From NCBI RefSeq assembly GCF_015555905.1, contig NZ_JADNLK010000006.1:62001-126000 (forward strand): 64,000 nt of DNA, read 5' to 3'. The stretch is from Clostridium sp. D43t1_170807_H7 (lineage in GTDB: Bacteria; Bacillota; Clostridia; Clostridiales; Clostridiaceae). The position numbers were made by a program, and so were the translations under genes. Positions 41,569 to 51,261 of the stretch are shown piece after piece. Below the pieces are notes generated by a model. It worked only from the letters and a program-made list of their open reading frames with translations. It did no database searches and had not been told where the DNA came from. Position 1 is the first letter of the stretch. Every line of letters begins with the position of its first letter.

Positions 41569-44079
41569 ATGGATAATAAAGAGATGCATAAAGAAGAATA
41601 TTTACATTTAGATTTAGTTAATAATTGTATAGAAAAAAAGTTAAGTACTTTAGAAAATGATATAAAAAAATATAAAAATAATATTAGTAATGGTAAAGAA
41701 AATACTAGTGATGTAGAATTAATATCATATGAAAAAACAAGAGAAAAATATAATGATATAAATGATGCGCAGAATGTTCCATATTTTGCAAGAATGGATT
41801 TTAAGTTTGAAGGAGAGGATGAGCCAGAAACAATATATATTGGAAAAGTTGGAATGGACTTTGATAATGAAGAAGCTAATATAACTGACTGGAGAACCCC
41901 TTTAGGAAATATATATTATAAGGGAAGCTTAGGAGAATGTAATGAGGTATTTGTAGATAATAAAGGAAATATAAATACTATTTCGGGAAATAAGTTATTA
42001 AAAAGAAGTATAGAAATAAAGAATAAAGAAATTGTAAGAATTCAAGATTTAGAAACTCTTGCTGAAACTAAAGCAAAAGAACAAGAAATGGCAGATAAGT
42101 ATTTAATTGAGGTATTAGAAGCTAGTTCAAGTAGTAAGTTAAAAGATATAATTGCTACAATTCAAGAAGTTCAAAATAATATAATTAGACAGGAATTAAA
42201 TAAAATAGTATATATTCAGGGATGTGCAGGGAGTGGTAAAAGTACAATTGCATTGCATAGAATTGCATATTTATTATATCAATATAATGAAAAATTAAAG
42301 GATGAAGACATATTAGTAATTGCACCAAATAAACTTTTTGTAGAATATATAGGGAGATTATTACCTGATTTGGGTGTAATTAATATAATGCAAAATACTT
42401 TTTCAAATTTTGTGGAAACCATTATTGGAAAAAAGATAGATTTTATTAAGAATAATATTGATAATCAAGAGATGAAAATAAATAAATTCGATAAGGGAAG
42501 TCTTGCATATAAAAATGTAATTGATAATTACATAAACGATATAATTAAAAGTATAGTACCTAAAAGCGATTTGACATTATATTCAAATGTAATACTTTCA
42601 AGAGATGAGTTTAAAAAGATATTTTTAGAGGATTTTAGTAGTTATAAATTAAATGAAAGAATATTAAAAACTAAGAGTTATATAGAGAAGATTTATAATG
42701 AAAAGATCGGAGATTATGTAAGATTAAAAGAAAATGAATATAATTTGTTAATTGAAGATTTAAAAAGTGAGGCTGTAGCATATCCTAAATTACAAAAAGA
42801 AGTTTCGGAGATAGTAAATGAAAAAGAAATTGTAATTAAAAGAATATTAAGACAAGCTAAAGTAATATTAAATGAATATTTAAATCAGTTAAAGGAGATA
42901 AACTCATTAGATAAATATTTAGAGTTAGTTACAAATAGAGCTATTTTAGGATATAACTCAATTAATATTATTAGTAAAGATGATGTTAATAGTATTTTAG
43001 AGCGTGGTAAGCAAGGATTATTTGAGGATGATTTAGCAGCAATATTATATCTTCATTCCAAAATTAATTTAATTAATAGATATTATTTTAAACATATAGT
43101 AATAGATGAAAGTCAAGATTTAAGTCCATTTGAAATTTATTCATTAAGGAGCTATGTATATAATAATTCCTTTACAATAGTTGGTGATATAAATCAAAGA
43201 ATCATTCCTAATAAGCTTAGTTATGACGAAGAGTTAATTAATTATATATTTGAAGATAAAGTAAATTTAAAAACTTATAAGCTAAGTAAAAGCTATAGAA
43301 GTTCATATGAAATTATGATGTTTGCTAAAGAAATTCTTAAGTTTAATTCAGTTAATAAAGATTATTTACCAGAACCAATAGAGAGACATGGTAGTAAGCC
43401 AATGATTATAGGTAAAGGATCAGATGAAGAGATAATAAGTGAAATAAAAGAATTAGTTGATAATAGGGATAAACGATATTTAAATGTTGCAATTGTGTTT
43501 AGAAATATTCAAAATTGTAAAAAATATTATAATTTAATAAAAGATAAATTAGATATAAATTTAATTACGGAAGAGAAAAACTATAATGGGGGGATATGTA
43601 TATTCCCAGCATATTTAACGAAGGGATTAGAGTTTGATATGGTAATAATAGGAGATTGTGATAATAAAAATTATAGAAACAATCAATTAGAAACAAATTT
43701 ACTATATGTTCAGAGTTCAAGAGCAATGCATAGCTTAACAATTATGTATTCAGGAGCTATGTCTCCTTTATTAACAAAAATAGGAAAAGAATTTTATGAT
43801 GAGAAAGAAACTGATAGAGAGAAGCTAATTAAAATTAAAGCGCTTAAAGATTCTCTTTTAACAATATTAACTTGTAAATTCGGATCAGTTAATGAAAAAT
43901 TTGAAGAGATAATAAAAGAGGAATTTGATTATAATGAAATACAACAATTAATAATGAAAGCATCTATAGTTAATAATATTAACGAAATATTTGCAGATAA
44001 AAATGTATCAAAATTAAAAGAAGTAGAAGTTATAGATGAGAGTGTTGATAATTTAATAGAGGGATTATTAGATGATTGA
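41569..44079 (+). CDS. HelD-like UvrD/SF1 helicase
   Basis: An 836-residue protein of the HelD (RNA polymerase-recycling) branch of superfamily 1. The N-terminal coiled-coil and the segment VPYFARMDFKF with YIGKVGMDF and TDWRTPLGNIYYKG (residues 64-125) are the HelD hallmark. The ATPase has Walker A QGCAGSGKST (about 215-224), motif II IVIDESQDLS, motif III TIVGDINQRI, motif IV KSYRSSYEI and motifs V-VI TKGLEFDMVII and LYVQSSRA. HelD strips stalled RNA polymerase from DNA; a copy in a defence island may act on phage transcription, which is an inference. It has its own ribosome site after the upstream terminator and overlaps the next gene's start. Confidence 0.88.
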   Translation: MDNKEMHKEEYLHLDLVNNCIEKKLSTLENDIKKYKNNISNGKENTSDVELISYEKTREKYNDINDAQNVPYFARMDFKFEGEDEPETIYIGKVGMDFDNEEANITDWRTPLGNIYYKGSLGECNEVFVDNKGNINTISGNKLLKRSIEIKNKEIVRIQDLETLAETKAKEQEMADKYLIEVLEASSSSKLKDIIATIQEVQNNIIRQELNKIVYIQGCAGSGKSTIALHRIAYLLYQYNEKLKDEDILVIAPNKLFVEYIGRLLPDLGVINIMQNTFSNFVETIIGKKIDFIKNNIDNQEMKINKFDKGSLAYKNVIDNYINDIIKSIVPKSDLTLYSNVILSRDEFKKIFLEDFSSYKLNERILKTKSYIEKIYNEKIGDYVRLKENEYNLLIEDLKSEAVAYPKLQKEVSEIVNEKEIVIKRILRQAKVILNEYLNQLKEINSLDKYLELVTNRAILGYNSINIISKDDVNSILERGKQGLFEDDLAAILYLHSKINLINRYYFKHIVIDESQDLSPFEIYSLRSYVYNNSFTIVGDINQRIIPNKLSYDEELINYIFEDKVNLKTYKLSKSYRSSYEIMMFAKEILKFNSVNKDYLPEPIERHGSKPMIIGKGSDEEIISEIKELVDNRDKRYLNVAIVFRNIQNCKKYYNLIKDKLDINLITEEKNYNGGICIFPAYLTKGLEFDMVIIGDCDNKNYRNNQLETNLLYVQSSRAMHSLTIMYSGAMSPLLTKIGKEFYDEKETDREKLIKIKALKDSLLTILTCKFGSVNEKFEEIIKEEFDYNEIQQLIMKASIVNNINEIFADKNVSKLKEVEVIDESVDNLIEGLLDD

Positions 44080-45501
44080 AAGGGAGAGGGGGATAATAAA
44101 TATTATCCTATTACGGCTTTTTCATGGACTGTATTATCAAGTGAGATTGCAATAAAGAAAATTGATAAATCGTTTTTAGAATATAATGAAACTGGAATTC
44201 CAAAAGGAATATATACGTATTTTGATATTACTAATATTAATTTAAAAGAAAAAATAAATATTACTATTAAGCATAATAATGAAAGTTTTATAGCTACAAT
44301 TACAACTGATAAAACTTGCAGAGCTAAACTTTCTTGGGGAAATGACTTAAAAGTAGACTTATTTAAAAATATTAATTTAAATAATTTTACTAATAATACG
44401 GATTTAAAAGCCAAATTTGTAAAAAGAGGCAAAAAAGAATATGAAATAATGTTAATAATAGAGACAACAGATAAGAATTATAATAAAAATAAACAGAAAA
44501 TAAAAGAAACTACATTTACAAATGGTGAGAATAAAATTTTAAAATATCATTCTGAAGAAAATAGAGATTATTATATTTCAAACGATAATGAAAAAGTTGA
44601 GTGCCAAAGCATTATAGAAATAAAACAAAAGATTATAAGGAATAAAAAAAACTTATCTACGAAACAAATGTTAGTTGCAGAATATATTATTAATAATATT
44701 GATACGATTCCAGATATAGAAAGTGCAGCAGAGTTGGGGAAAAGTTTAGGGGTAAACGTAGTAGTCGTAAAAGTAACATTAAGTATGCTAGAATTAGGAG
44801 ATTTTTTAACTTTTAAAGAAATTATTAAAAGAAGTATAAAAGAAAATAGTATAATAAAAAGTGACGACATAAAGGAAAGTTCAGAAGATATTTCTATAAA
44901 AAATGAAGAGGTAGATTTTGATAAGCTAATATCAAATATATTAGGTCAAGATAGTATATCAAAAGAGGAAGAAAAATTTAATATTAGTAATATTAAAAAT
45001 GTACTAGAATCAAAATCTATTAATATAGAAGTTGATACTTCAGATGAATTAGCTATTGATAGTGTATTTAAGGAAGAACGCTTTAATGAATTTAAGGAGT
45101 TTTGTTGCTATAATAAAATAAAAAGGATAACAGATATAACATATGATGATATTATGGATTTTAAGTTTGAAAAAAATATAAGTAGAGAGATACTGAGTGA
45201 GATAGCACGGGTAATAAACCAATACGATTATGAGTATAGTAAAAGTTATATTAATTTAGAGTTAGAAGAGTTAAGAGAAGAAATATCCTGTAGATTATGT
45301 AATTTGAAGCCTGAACAAAAGGTAATAGGCGAGTATATTGTTAAAAATTTAGATAAAATACATGAGATAGGGAATCTTAGAGAGCTTGCTGATAGCATAG
45401 GAGTTAGTCAATTTAAGATACCAGCGGTTTTAACCAAATTAAACTTAGGTACTTTTACCGCATTTAAAAAGAAGTTAAAAATGATACTTATAATTAAGTA
45501 G
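44072..45501 (+). pseudogene. double RpiR-type HTH protein, frameshifted near its 5' end
   Basis: Coding-like sequence runs from just after the HelD stop to 45501 in one frame, but the first ATG of that frame is at 44449. An ATG at 44072 overlaps the HelD stop and has GAGGG 8 bp upstream; its frame reaches a G5 tract at 44088-44092. Adding one G there would fuse MIERERG to DNKYYPITAFSWT and open a protein of about 476 residues. The protein has a beta-rich N-terminus and two similar helix-turn-helix segments: STKQMLVAEYIINNIDTIPD near residue 200 and KPEQKVIGEYIVKNLDKIHE near residue 410, both like the RpiR HTH. Role unknown, probably a regulator or partner of HelD. Confidence 0.6.
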
Positions 45502-45518
45502 GTTATAAATTAAAACTT

Positions 45519-45549
45519 AGGGATAAGTAAGCTTATCCCTATACTTTTA
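45519..45549 (+). terminator. intrinsic terminator
   Basis: AGGGATAAG pairs with CTTATCCCT over a 4-nt loop, followed by a short T-rich stretch. It separates the HelD/HTH pair from the WYL gene. Confidence 0.8.
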
Positions 45550-45580
45550 TATCAAATAATATTTAGGAATAGATTTATAA

Positions 45581-46525
45581 ATGGGAAAAGTAAATAATGC
45601 ACTTAGAATGTTAGCAATTCTTAGAAGTAGAAAAAAAGTTACAAGAAAAGAATTAGCAGAAGAGCTAGAAGTAGATATTAGACAAATAACAAGATATAAA
45701 GAAGATTTAGAATATGCTGGAGTTACAATTACAGAAATAAAAGGTAGATACGGTGGATATATTTTAGAAAACAAAGATTACTTATTAAACTTAGAGTTAA
45801 GTGATAATGAGAGTTTATCATTATCTAAGACAAAAGATTTTCTAAAGGGACAAGGCTTACATTTCTATAATGATTTAAGTTCAGCAGTAGAAAAAATAAA
45901 GGCTATAAATCCAAAAGATGATATGTATAACTCAGAAAATATATATAATAAAGGAATTAAAATAAAAGCCAATCAGCAAGAAGAAAGTAAAAAATGGCTT
46001 ACTATTAATGATGGAATTATAAATAATAGAAAAATAAAAATTAAATATATGGATTCTAACGGAAATATAACAGAAAGAAAAATTCATCCTTATGGATTAT
46101 ATACTTATTATGGATCTAATTACTTTATAGGAAAATGTGAAGAAAGAAATGCATTAAGACAATTTAAACTAGTTAGAATAAAAGATATTGAATTATTAAA
46201 AGAGAAGTTTGAGAAAGATAATTTTGATTTATCAAATCATCTAAAAAATACACTTGGAATTTTTAAAGATAAAAGTTATGAAGTAAAACTAAAAATAACA
46301 TATCCATATGCTATGGGCTTTAAAGAGTATTCATGGACTGAAGATGAAAAAATAGAAGATTATATTGAAGAAGGATATATAATTTATAAGGCAACAGTAG
46401 AAGGTAAAACGGAAATTATTCCATGGATAATGGGAATGGGAACAGCTTGTACTGTTTTAGAACCATTAGAATTAAAAAAAGATATTATAAAAGCATATAA
46501 AGATGTGCTTAACAATTATAAATAG
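45581..46525 (+). CDS. HTH-WYL domain transcriptional regulator
   Basis: A 314-residue protein of the YafY/PafC type. The N-terminal winged helix (MLAILRSRKKVTRKELAEEL, then DIRQITRYKEDLEYAGV) is followed by a linker with IKGRYGGYIL and a WYL domain around residues 140-215 (IKIKYMDSNGN, KIHPYGLYTYYGSNYFIG). The C-terminal third is the WCX-like extension. WYL regulators commonly control defence operons (for example BrxR and CapW) by sensing nucleic acid or nucleotide ligands. Its place at the end of the island rather than before it is less usual. The ribosome site is weak (TAGGA). Both sides have terminators, so it is transcribed alone. Confidence 0.9.
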   Translation: MGKVNNALRMLAILRSRKKVTRKELAEELEVDIRQITRYKEDLEYAGVTITEIKGRYGGYILENKDYLLNLELSDNESLSLSKTKDFLKGQGLHFYNDLSSAVEKIKAINPKDDMYNSENIYNKGIKIKANQQEESKKWLTINDGIINNRKIKIKYMDSNGNITERKIHPYGLYTYYGSNYFIGKCEERNALRQFKLVRIKDIELLKEKFEKDNFDLSNHLKNTLGIFKDKSYEVKLKITYPYAMGFKEYSWTEDEKIEDYIEEGYIIYKATVEGKTEIIPWIMGMGTACTVLEPLELKKDIIKAYKDVLNNYK

Positions 46526-46546
46526 TATTTAATGAAGCTATAAATG

Positions 46547-46588
46547 AAGCTATATAAGAATTAAACATAGAATTCTTATATAGCTTTT
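46547..46588 (+). terminator. intrinsic terminator after WYL gene
   Basis: A 16-bp stem (AAGCTATATAAGAATT and its complement) with an 8-nt loop and a following T-rich tail. It closes defence block C. Confidence 0.88.
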
Positions 46589-46664
46589 ATTATTGATCTA
46601 AATATAATAATTGATCTATAATTTCTTGTTAAATTAATTATTTTATAATAAGGAGTTAGGTAAC

Positions 46665-46841
46665 ATGAATAAATATAAATTTAATATAGAAGAAATACTG
46701 AACAAGGAAGTAATAGTTGAAGCTGAAAACTTTGAGGAAGCTATGAAAACAATTAATAAATTATATAGAGATGAAGAAATTATCTTAGATTATGATGATT
46801 TTGTAGGATATACAATAAATTATATTAATGAAGAAAAATAA
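46665..46841 (+). CDS. DpnD/PcfM-like small protein
   Basis: A 58-residue protein: YKFNIEEILNKEVIVEAENF, then EEAMKTINKLY and EIILDYDDFVGY. This is the DpnD/PcfM pattern (short protein with a VxVEAxxxEEA core and a final ILDxxDF), found on conjugative elements and accessory regions. AAGGAG lies upstream. It opens a run of small accessory genes to the right of the defence island. Confidence 0.75.
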   Translation: MNKYKFNIEEILNKEVIVEAENFEEAMKTINKLYRDEEIILDYDDFVGYTINYINEEK

Positions 46842-46929
46842 ATTTAAAAAATATTTCAAAAGGACAATATAAGTCACTATTAAGATTTATTATATAGGCA
46901 TAGAATAAATTATTTAAGAGGTGGCAGAA

Positions 46930-47418
46930 ATGATAAAAATAAAACATAATTTAGATGCAAATAAATTCAAATGGTTATGGTGTAAATATGTACAAGCAGG
47001 AAATGACGAAAAGCATTGTACAAATTCTTTAAAAGGAAAGTATAGCAAAAAGTTTAGTAAACATAATGAAAACTTTAATAATGAAACAACAATAATATTT
47101 GATGAGCAACCAGAAGATACTTTCAAGGCTATTTATATATGTGGAGTTATTAGTAAAGGATATAGTGCAAAAAAGAATTATCCACATAATGTTCATTTAG
47201 CAATTGTTCCAAAGAAAGGTGCTAGATGTTTATATCAATTTGAAGAGTGGACTATAGAAATTGAAGATGGAATGATTTCTATGATTCCTGAGATTGAAGA
47301 GCTTCCAGCAAAGTATCAAGATTTACCAGAGCAATATGTAACTTGTAGAATATTCAGATGGGCTATTGGATATTTCTTTAATGAGGAGGATAATGGTAAT
47401 GAAAGTATATGTAGTTAA
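46930..47418 (+). CDS. hypothetical protein
   Basis: A 162-residue soluble protein with a beta-rich centre (AIYICGVISKGYSAKK, HLAIVPKKGARCLYQF). AGAGGTGGC precedes the ATG. No family recognised. Its 3' end overlaps the next gene by 20 bp, so the two are translationally linked. Confidence 0.7.
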   Translation: MIKIKHNLDANKFKWLWCKYVQAGNDEKHCTNSLKGKYSKKFSKHNENFNNETTIIFDEQPEDTFKAIYICGVISKGYSAKKNYPHNVHLAIVPKKGARCLYQFEEWTIEIEDGMISMIPEIEELPAKYQDLPEQYVTCRIFRWAIGYFFNEEDNGNESICS

Positions 47419-47650
47419 TCATACATTATTTATATTTTCTCCTCATGAAATTGAGGTGACTAATAAAGTATTTACTAAAAAAGAAGATGCTTATAAATGT
47501 TTTAATGATCTTATAAGTGAAGCAAGAATAGCAGCCTATGAATTTGATAATGGGCAAGGGGAATTAAGAAATGATGAATGTTTTGAAATGCTAGTTGATG
47601 AAATGGATTATGAAGTTCAAATAACAATTGAAGTTGTAAATTTAGAATAA
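47399..47650 (+). CDS. hypothetical protein, coupled to upstream gene
   Basis: An 83-residue acidic protein starting KVYVVNHTLFIFSPHEIEV, with an AYKCFNDLI helix. GAGGAGG lies 9 bp before the chosen ATG, inside the preceding gene; an earlier in-frame ATG is too close to that site. It resembles small phage or mobile-element accessory proteins that begin with a MKVYVV strand, but no function can be named. Confidence 0.65.
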   Translation: MKVYVVNHTLFIFSPHEIEVTNKVFTKKEDAYKCFNDLISEARIAAYEFDNGQGELRNDECFEMLVDEMDYEVQITIEVVNLE

Positions 47651-47682
47651 CTTAAAATAGCTTAAATGGAGAAAGGGAATTT

Positions 47683-47793
47683 ATGATAGAAAAAATAAAA
47701 ATTATAACTATAGGTTTAATAAAAATAATAGGATTTATTATAAGTCTTTATATAGTGCAACTTATAGGATTTAACATAGGTATTAGGTTGTAA
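47683..47793 (+). CDS. possible small membrane peptide
   Basis: A 36-residue, almost entirely hydrophobic peptide (GLIKIIGFIISLYIVQLIGF in the middle) with a charged MIEKIK start and GGAGAAAGGG at proper spacing. It could be a one-helix membrane peptide or toxin-like product, or a chance frame in AT-rich DNA. Confidence 0.4.
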   Translation: MIEKIKIITIGLIKIIGFIISLYIVQLIGFNIGIRL

Positions 47794-47888
47794 AGAAATG
47801 ATAAAATACTTTTATTAATTAGAGAATATATAATGGATGAACGTATTATTTAATCATTATACTATTATAAATTATAAGAGGTAATAAA

Positions 47889-48299
47889 ATGAGTAAATTA
47901 GAGAAAAGAATGAAGTTAGCTAATGAAGCTATAGAATTAATTAAAGAATTTAGAGAAGAAGCTGGAATATTAGGAAATAATCCTTTAAAATCAGTGTCAA
48001 TAAAGGAAGATGGAGAAATAATTGAAGTAGATGATGAGTTTGACGGAATAATCGAATATTCACTTATAGAAATAAGTTCAATATTTTTAACAGAAATGAG
48101 GGGATGGGGACCATGCTCAGCTGGATTTTATGAAGCTATGGATTTAGCACTAGATGATTTAGAAGATGATTTTAACAAATATTCTAAAGAAGAATTTAAG
48201 GAGTATGCTGGAAGCTTAAAATATGCTGAATATAGATGTGAGCAAATATATAAAAGATTAGAAGAAATAGGAGAAGAAGCATCAAGGTTAGATAATTAA
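47889..48299 (+). CDS. hypothetical acidic protein
   Basis: A 136-residue, strongly acidic, helical protein, with AGAGGT before the ATG. The centre reads TEMRGWGPCSAGFYEAMDLA, otherwise there are no motifs. It has no membrane segment or signal peptide. It belongs to the run of small accessory genes between the defence island and the methyltransferase. Confidence 0.65.
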   Translation: MSKLEKRMKLANEAIELIKEFREEAGILGNNPLKSVSIKEDGEIIEVDDEFDGIIEYSLIEISSIFLTEMRGWGPCSAGFYEAMDLALDDLEDDFNKYSKEEFKEYAGSLKYAEYRCEQIYKRLEEIGEEASRLDN

Positions 48300-48347
48300 T
48301 TTATTAAATAATATTATAAATATATAAAGATAAAATGGGAGGTAAAA

Positions 48348-48791
48348 GTGGAAAGTGTTATATTAGAAGAGGTAATTGAAGAAATAATAGATGAGGAAAG
48401 TGTAAGAAAAGCATATTTAAATATAATATTATTAAGAGGTAACATAAAAACTAAAGAAGATTGCTTTAAATTTTTAGCTAGTGTAAATTTATTAAATTCT
48501 TATGTTAAAAAAGATTATGCACTAGAAGAGATAAAGAAAAGTTACATATTTAAGAATTTTATATCAGATGTAATTGAAGATATTATATTAAATAAAATCA
48601 GTGGTGTTGATATATATTATACAAAAGAAGTAGTTTATATAAATATAAATGGATATCAATTTAGTTTTCATTATGTAAAAGAAACAGATATAATTAGGGA
48701 GTATAAAAATAGTGCAAGAAATATAAAGCAAGAGTGGAAAGGCATAAGATTGCAACCAATAGCCTTGTCTATATTTAATAAAGTATCCTAA
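48348..48791 (+). CDS. hypothetical protein
   Basis: A 147-residue soluble protein starting at GTG with GGGAGGT upstream. It ends in NSARNIKQEWKGIRLQPIAL, which might be a nucleic-acid-contacting segment, though this is speculation. No family is recognised. It is co-directional with its neighbours. Confidence 0.62.
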   Translation: MESVILEEVIEEIIDEESVRKAYLNIILLRGNIKTKEDCFKFLASVNLLNSYVKKDYALEEIKKSYIFKNFISDVIEDIILNKISGVDIYYTKEVVYININGYQFSFHYVKETDIIREYKNSARNIKQEWKGIRLQPIALSIFNKVS

Positions 48792-48835
48792 GCAATATAA
48801 TAAAAAATTAATTTAGTTTAAAGGAAATGAAACAA

Positions 48836-49429
48836 ATGATAAACAGAACATTAGATTTTTACAACAACAATTCAAAATCATATATAGAAAGTACATTATC
48901 AGTAGATATGAGCCATCTATATAAGGATTTCCTAAAACACATACCTAAAGGTGGACATATACTTGATTTAGGATGTGGATCAGGAAGAGATAGTCTTGAA
49001 TTTATAAAACAAGGATACAATGTTACAGCAGTTGATGGGTCAAAAGAATTATCAATTGCTGCAAGTAAACTTATTGAACAAGAAGTAATTTGTAGTAAAT
49101 TTGAAGAACTACAATTAACAGAAAAATTTCATGGTATATGGGCATGTGCCTCATTGCTTCATATAAATAAAAGAGACCTAATTCAGGTAATAAAAAATAT
49201 ATCATCTAATTTAGAACATAATGGAGTATTTTATATGTCATTTAAATATGGAGAAAATGAGTATATTGATGAGAAGGGTAGATATTTTAATTATTATACA
49301 GAAGAAACATTTAAAGAAATGCTATCACAAGTACCAAACCTAAAGATAAAAACTATATATAAGTCAGGAGACACTCTTGGTGGTAGAAATAATTTAGTAT
49401 GGCTAAATATAATATTGGAGATAAGATAA
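48836..49429 (+). CDS. class I SAM-dependent methyltransferase
   Basis: A 197-residue Rossmann-fold methyltransferase. Motif I is ILDLGCGSGRDSLEF near residue 42, the acidic end of strand 2 is VTAVDGS, and the later ASLLHI matches motif IV. Family members of this size act on small molecules or tellurite; nothing here selects a substrate. The ATG at 48836 has AAAGGA at 10 bp, while an ATG 9 bp further upstream is too close to it. The terminal segment GGRNNLVWLNIIL is typical of the YP_ methyltransferase group with a C-terminal strand. Confidence 0.88.
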   Translation: MINRTLDFYNNNSKSYIESTLSVDMSHLYKDFLKHIPKGGHILDLGCGSGRDSLEFIKQGYNVTAVDGSKELSIAASKLIEQEVICSKFEELQLTEKFHGIWACASLLHINKRDLIQVIKNISSNLEHNGVFYMSFKYGENEYIDEKGRYFNYYTEETFKEMLSQVPNLKIKTIYKSGDTLGGRNNLVWLNIILEIR

Positions 49430-49494
49430 TCTGTTTAAATATTAAGTAATATGGGCTATAATAAAGATATAGTGATTAAAATAGGAGGGTAGTT

Positions 49495-51118
49495 ATGGCA
49501 GTATATTTAAACACAAAAAGACAACTTGAAAATTATAAAGCATTATCATAGAAAAAAGTACTTTGTAGATAAATCATTAATTATCGAAAAATTAAATGAA
49601 TTAATATGTACTGATGATAGATATGTATGTATTACTAGACCAAGAAGGTTTGGTAAATCTAGTGTTATAAATATGCTTGGAGCCTACTATACAAATGCCT
49701 TCAATTCTAATGATATATTTGATAATTTAGAAATAAGTAAATGTGAAACTTATGAAGATAATTTAAATAAATATAATGTAATTAGCATATCATTCAATAA
49801 AATCCCTGAACATAGCAATACTTTTAAAGATTATATGTCTATGATAAAAGAGTCACTAATAATGGATATAAAAGAAGCATATCCCAATATAAAGGTTGAA
49901 AATTATTTTACAATAAGTGATATGTTAATGGATACTGGAGACAAGTTTATATTTATTTTTGATGAATGGGATTATATTTTTAATAATGATTTATTTGAAG
50001 AAAATCAGAATGAATTTTTGGAGTTTTTGAGAAATCTTCTTAAGGACCAGCCATATGTAGCACTTGCATATATGACAGGAGTACTCCCAATAAAGAAGTA
50101 TTCTAGTGGATCAGCACTTAATATGTTTGATGAGTATACATTTTTAAAGGATAGAATATATGATGAATACTTTGGTTTTACAGATGATGAAGTTAATGAA
50201 TTATGTAATAAGAATAAACTAATTGATTTTAAATATTTAGAGAAATGGTATAATGGATACTTAACTGCTAAAGGAACTAGAATTTATAATCCACGCTCTG
50301 TAGTTAAAGCTCTTCAAAATGGATATTGTGAAAGTTATTGGACTAATACTGGAGCAATGGAAGAGGTAAAGGAGTATTTAAAATATAATACTTTAGACAT
50401 AAGAGAAGATGTAATTGCAATGGTAGCTGGTGAAGAAGTTGATATTACTATAAATGAAGAATTTAGAGCAGGTCAAGGGCAACCTAAAACTAAAAAAGAA
50501 ATATATTCTGCAATGATAATATTAGGTTTTTTATCTTATCATGATGGATATATTAAGATACCTAATAAAGAGCTTATGTATGAATTTGAAAAAGCAATTA
50601 AGGATGAGTCATTTGGGGAAGTATCAGAAATAATAGAGAAATCAAGAAATATGTTAAAAGCTACTGTAAATAGAGATACTGAAGTTGTGAAGAAAATATT
50701 ACATGATATTCATAATTCAGAAATTCCAATACTTCAATATAATGATGAAAATTCATTAGCCTGTGTGTTAACTTTAGCATATTTATGTGCTAGAGATACT
50801 TATAGAGTTGAACGTGAAGAGGCATTGGCTCACTTAATGAATTCGAAGAATGAATTTAGTGAACAAGCCCATCCTACTGTAGTAGGATGTTCCAATAAAA
50901 TATATGCTGATTTCACTTTTCATCCAAGAAGAAAAAATGATATAGCATTTATTGTAGAGTTAAAAAAGGATGAAAATGTAGATGTAGCATTAAATCAAAT
51001 TAAAGAAAAAGAATATATTCAAAAGTTTAAAAAGGAAAATAATGAAGTTTTAGCAGTTGCTATTTGTTATGATTCTAAAAGAAAAGAACATAGTTGTAAA
51101 ATAGAAAAAATAAATTAA
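49495..51118 (+). CDS. AAA-ATPase-like / PD-(D/E)XK protein, copy 2, 5' frameshift
   Basis: This is a paralogue of the 1146-2699 gene with the same Walker A RPRRFGKSS, DEWDYIF and C-terminal ADFTFHPRRK...FIVELKK. The real start, with GGAGGGTAG upstream, is at 49495 (MAVYLNTKRQLENYKALS), but this frame stops after 18 codons. Removing one T near 49549 would join it to RKKYFVDKS, aligning with the first copy. From an internal TTG at 49526 a 530-residue product lacking only that first segment could still be made. A 23-residue insertion absent from copy 1 lies just before the nuclease core and contains a perfect palindrome at DNA level. Confidence 0.82.
50870..50889. repeat. palindrome inside an in-frame insertion
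   Basis: CATCCTAC and GTAGGATG with a 4-base TGTA loop sit inside the extra segment (roughly 50819-50893) that copy 1 of the gene lacks. Confidence 0.6.
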
Positions 51119-51146
51119 GATATTTAAATTAAGATATTTAAATAAC

Positions 51147-51180
51147 AAAAAGATCTGGTATTATGCTAGGTCTTTTAATT
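51147..51180 (+). terminator. intrinsic terminator
   Basis: AAAAGATCT pairs with AGGTCTTTT (one wobble) over an 11-nt loop with T-rich tail. Just before it is a perfect 14-bp tandem duplication (ATTAAGATATTTAA twice). Confidence 0.65.
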
Positions 51181-51261
51181 TTGAAATATTGTTAAAAATT
51201 TCTAAAAAGAATATAATAAAGATATATATTTGTAAAATTTGGGGTTTGAGAGGTTATTTTA

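Noticed and set aside
44072-44155. Short peptide MIERERG... as an independent gene after HelD
   Set aside because: It has a good ribosome site but becomes unreadable after the G tract, and the adjacent frame supplies a far better continuation; a frameshift explains it better.
49495-51118. Phase variation through the A6 tract near 49551
   Set aside because: The premature stop precedes the A tract in the native frame, so slippage there could not restore the gene.
51116-51143. 14-bp tandem duplication after AAA/PDDEXK copy 2
   Set aside because: Perfect but pure AT and only two units; likely slippage with no further structure.
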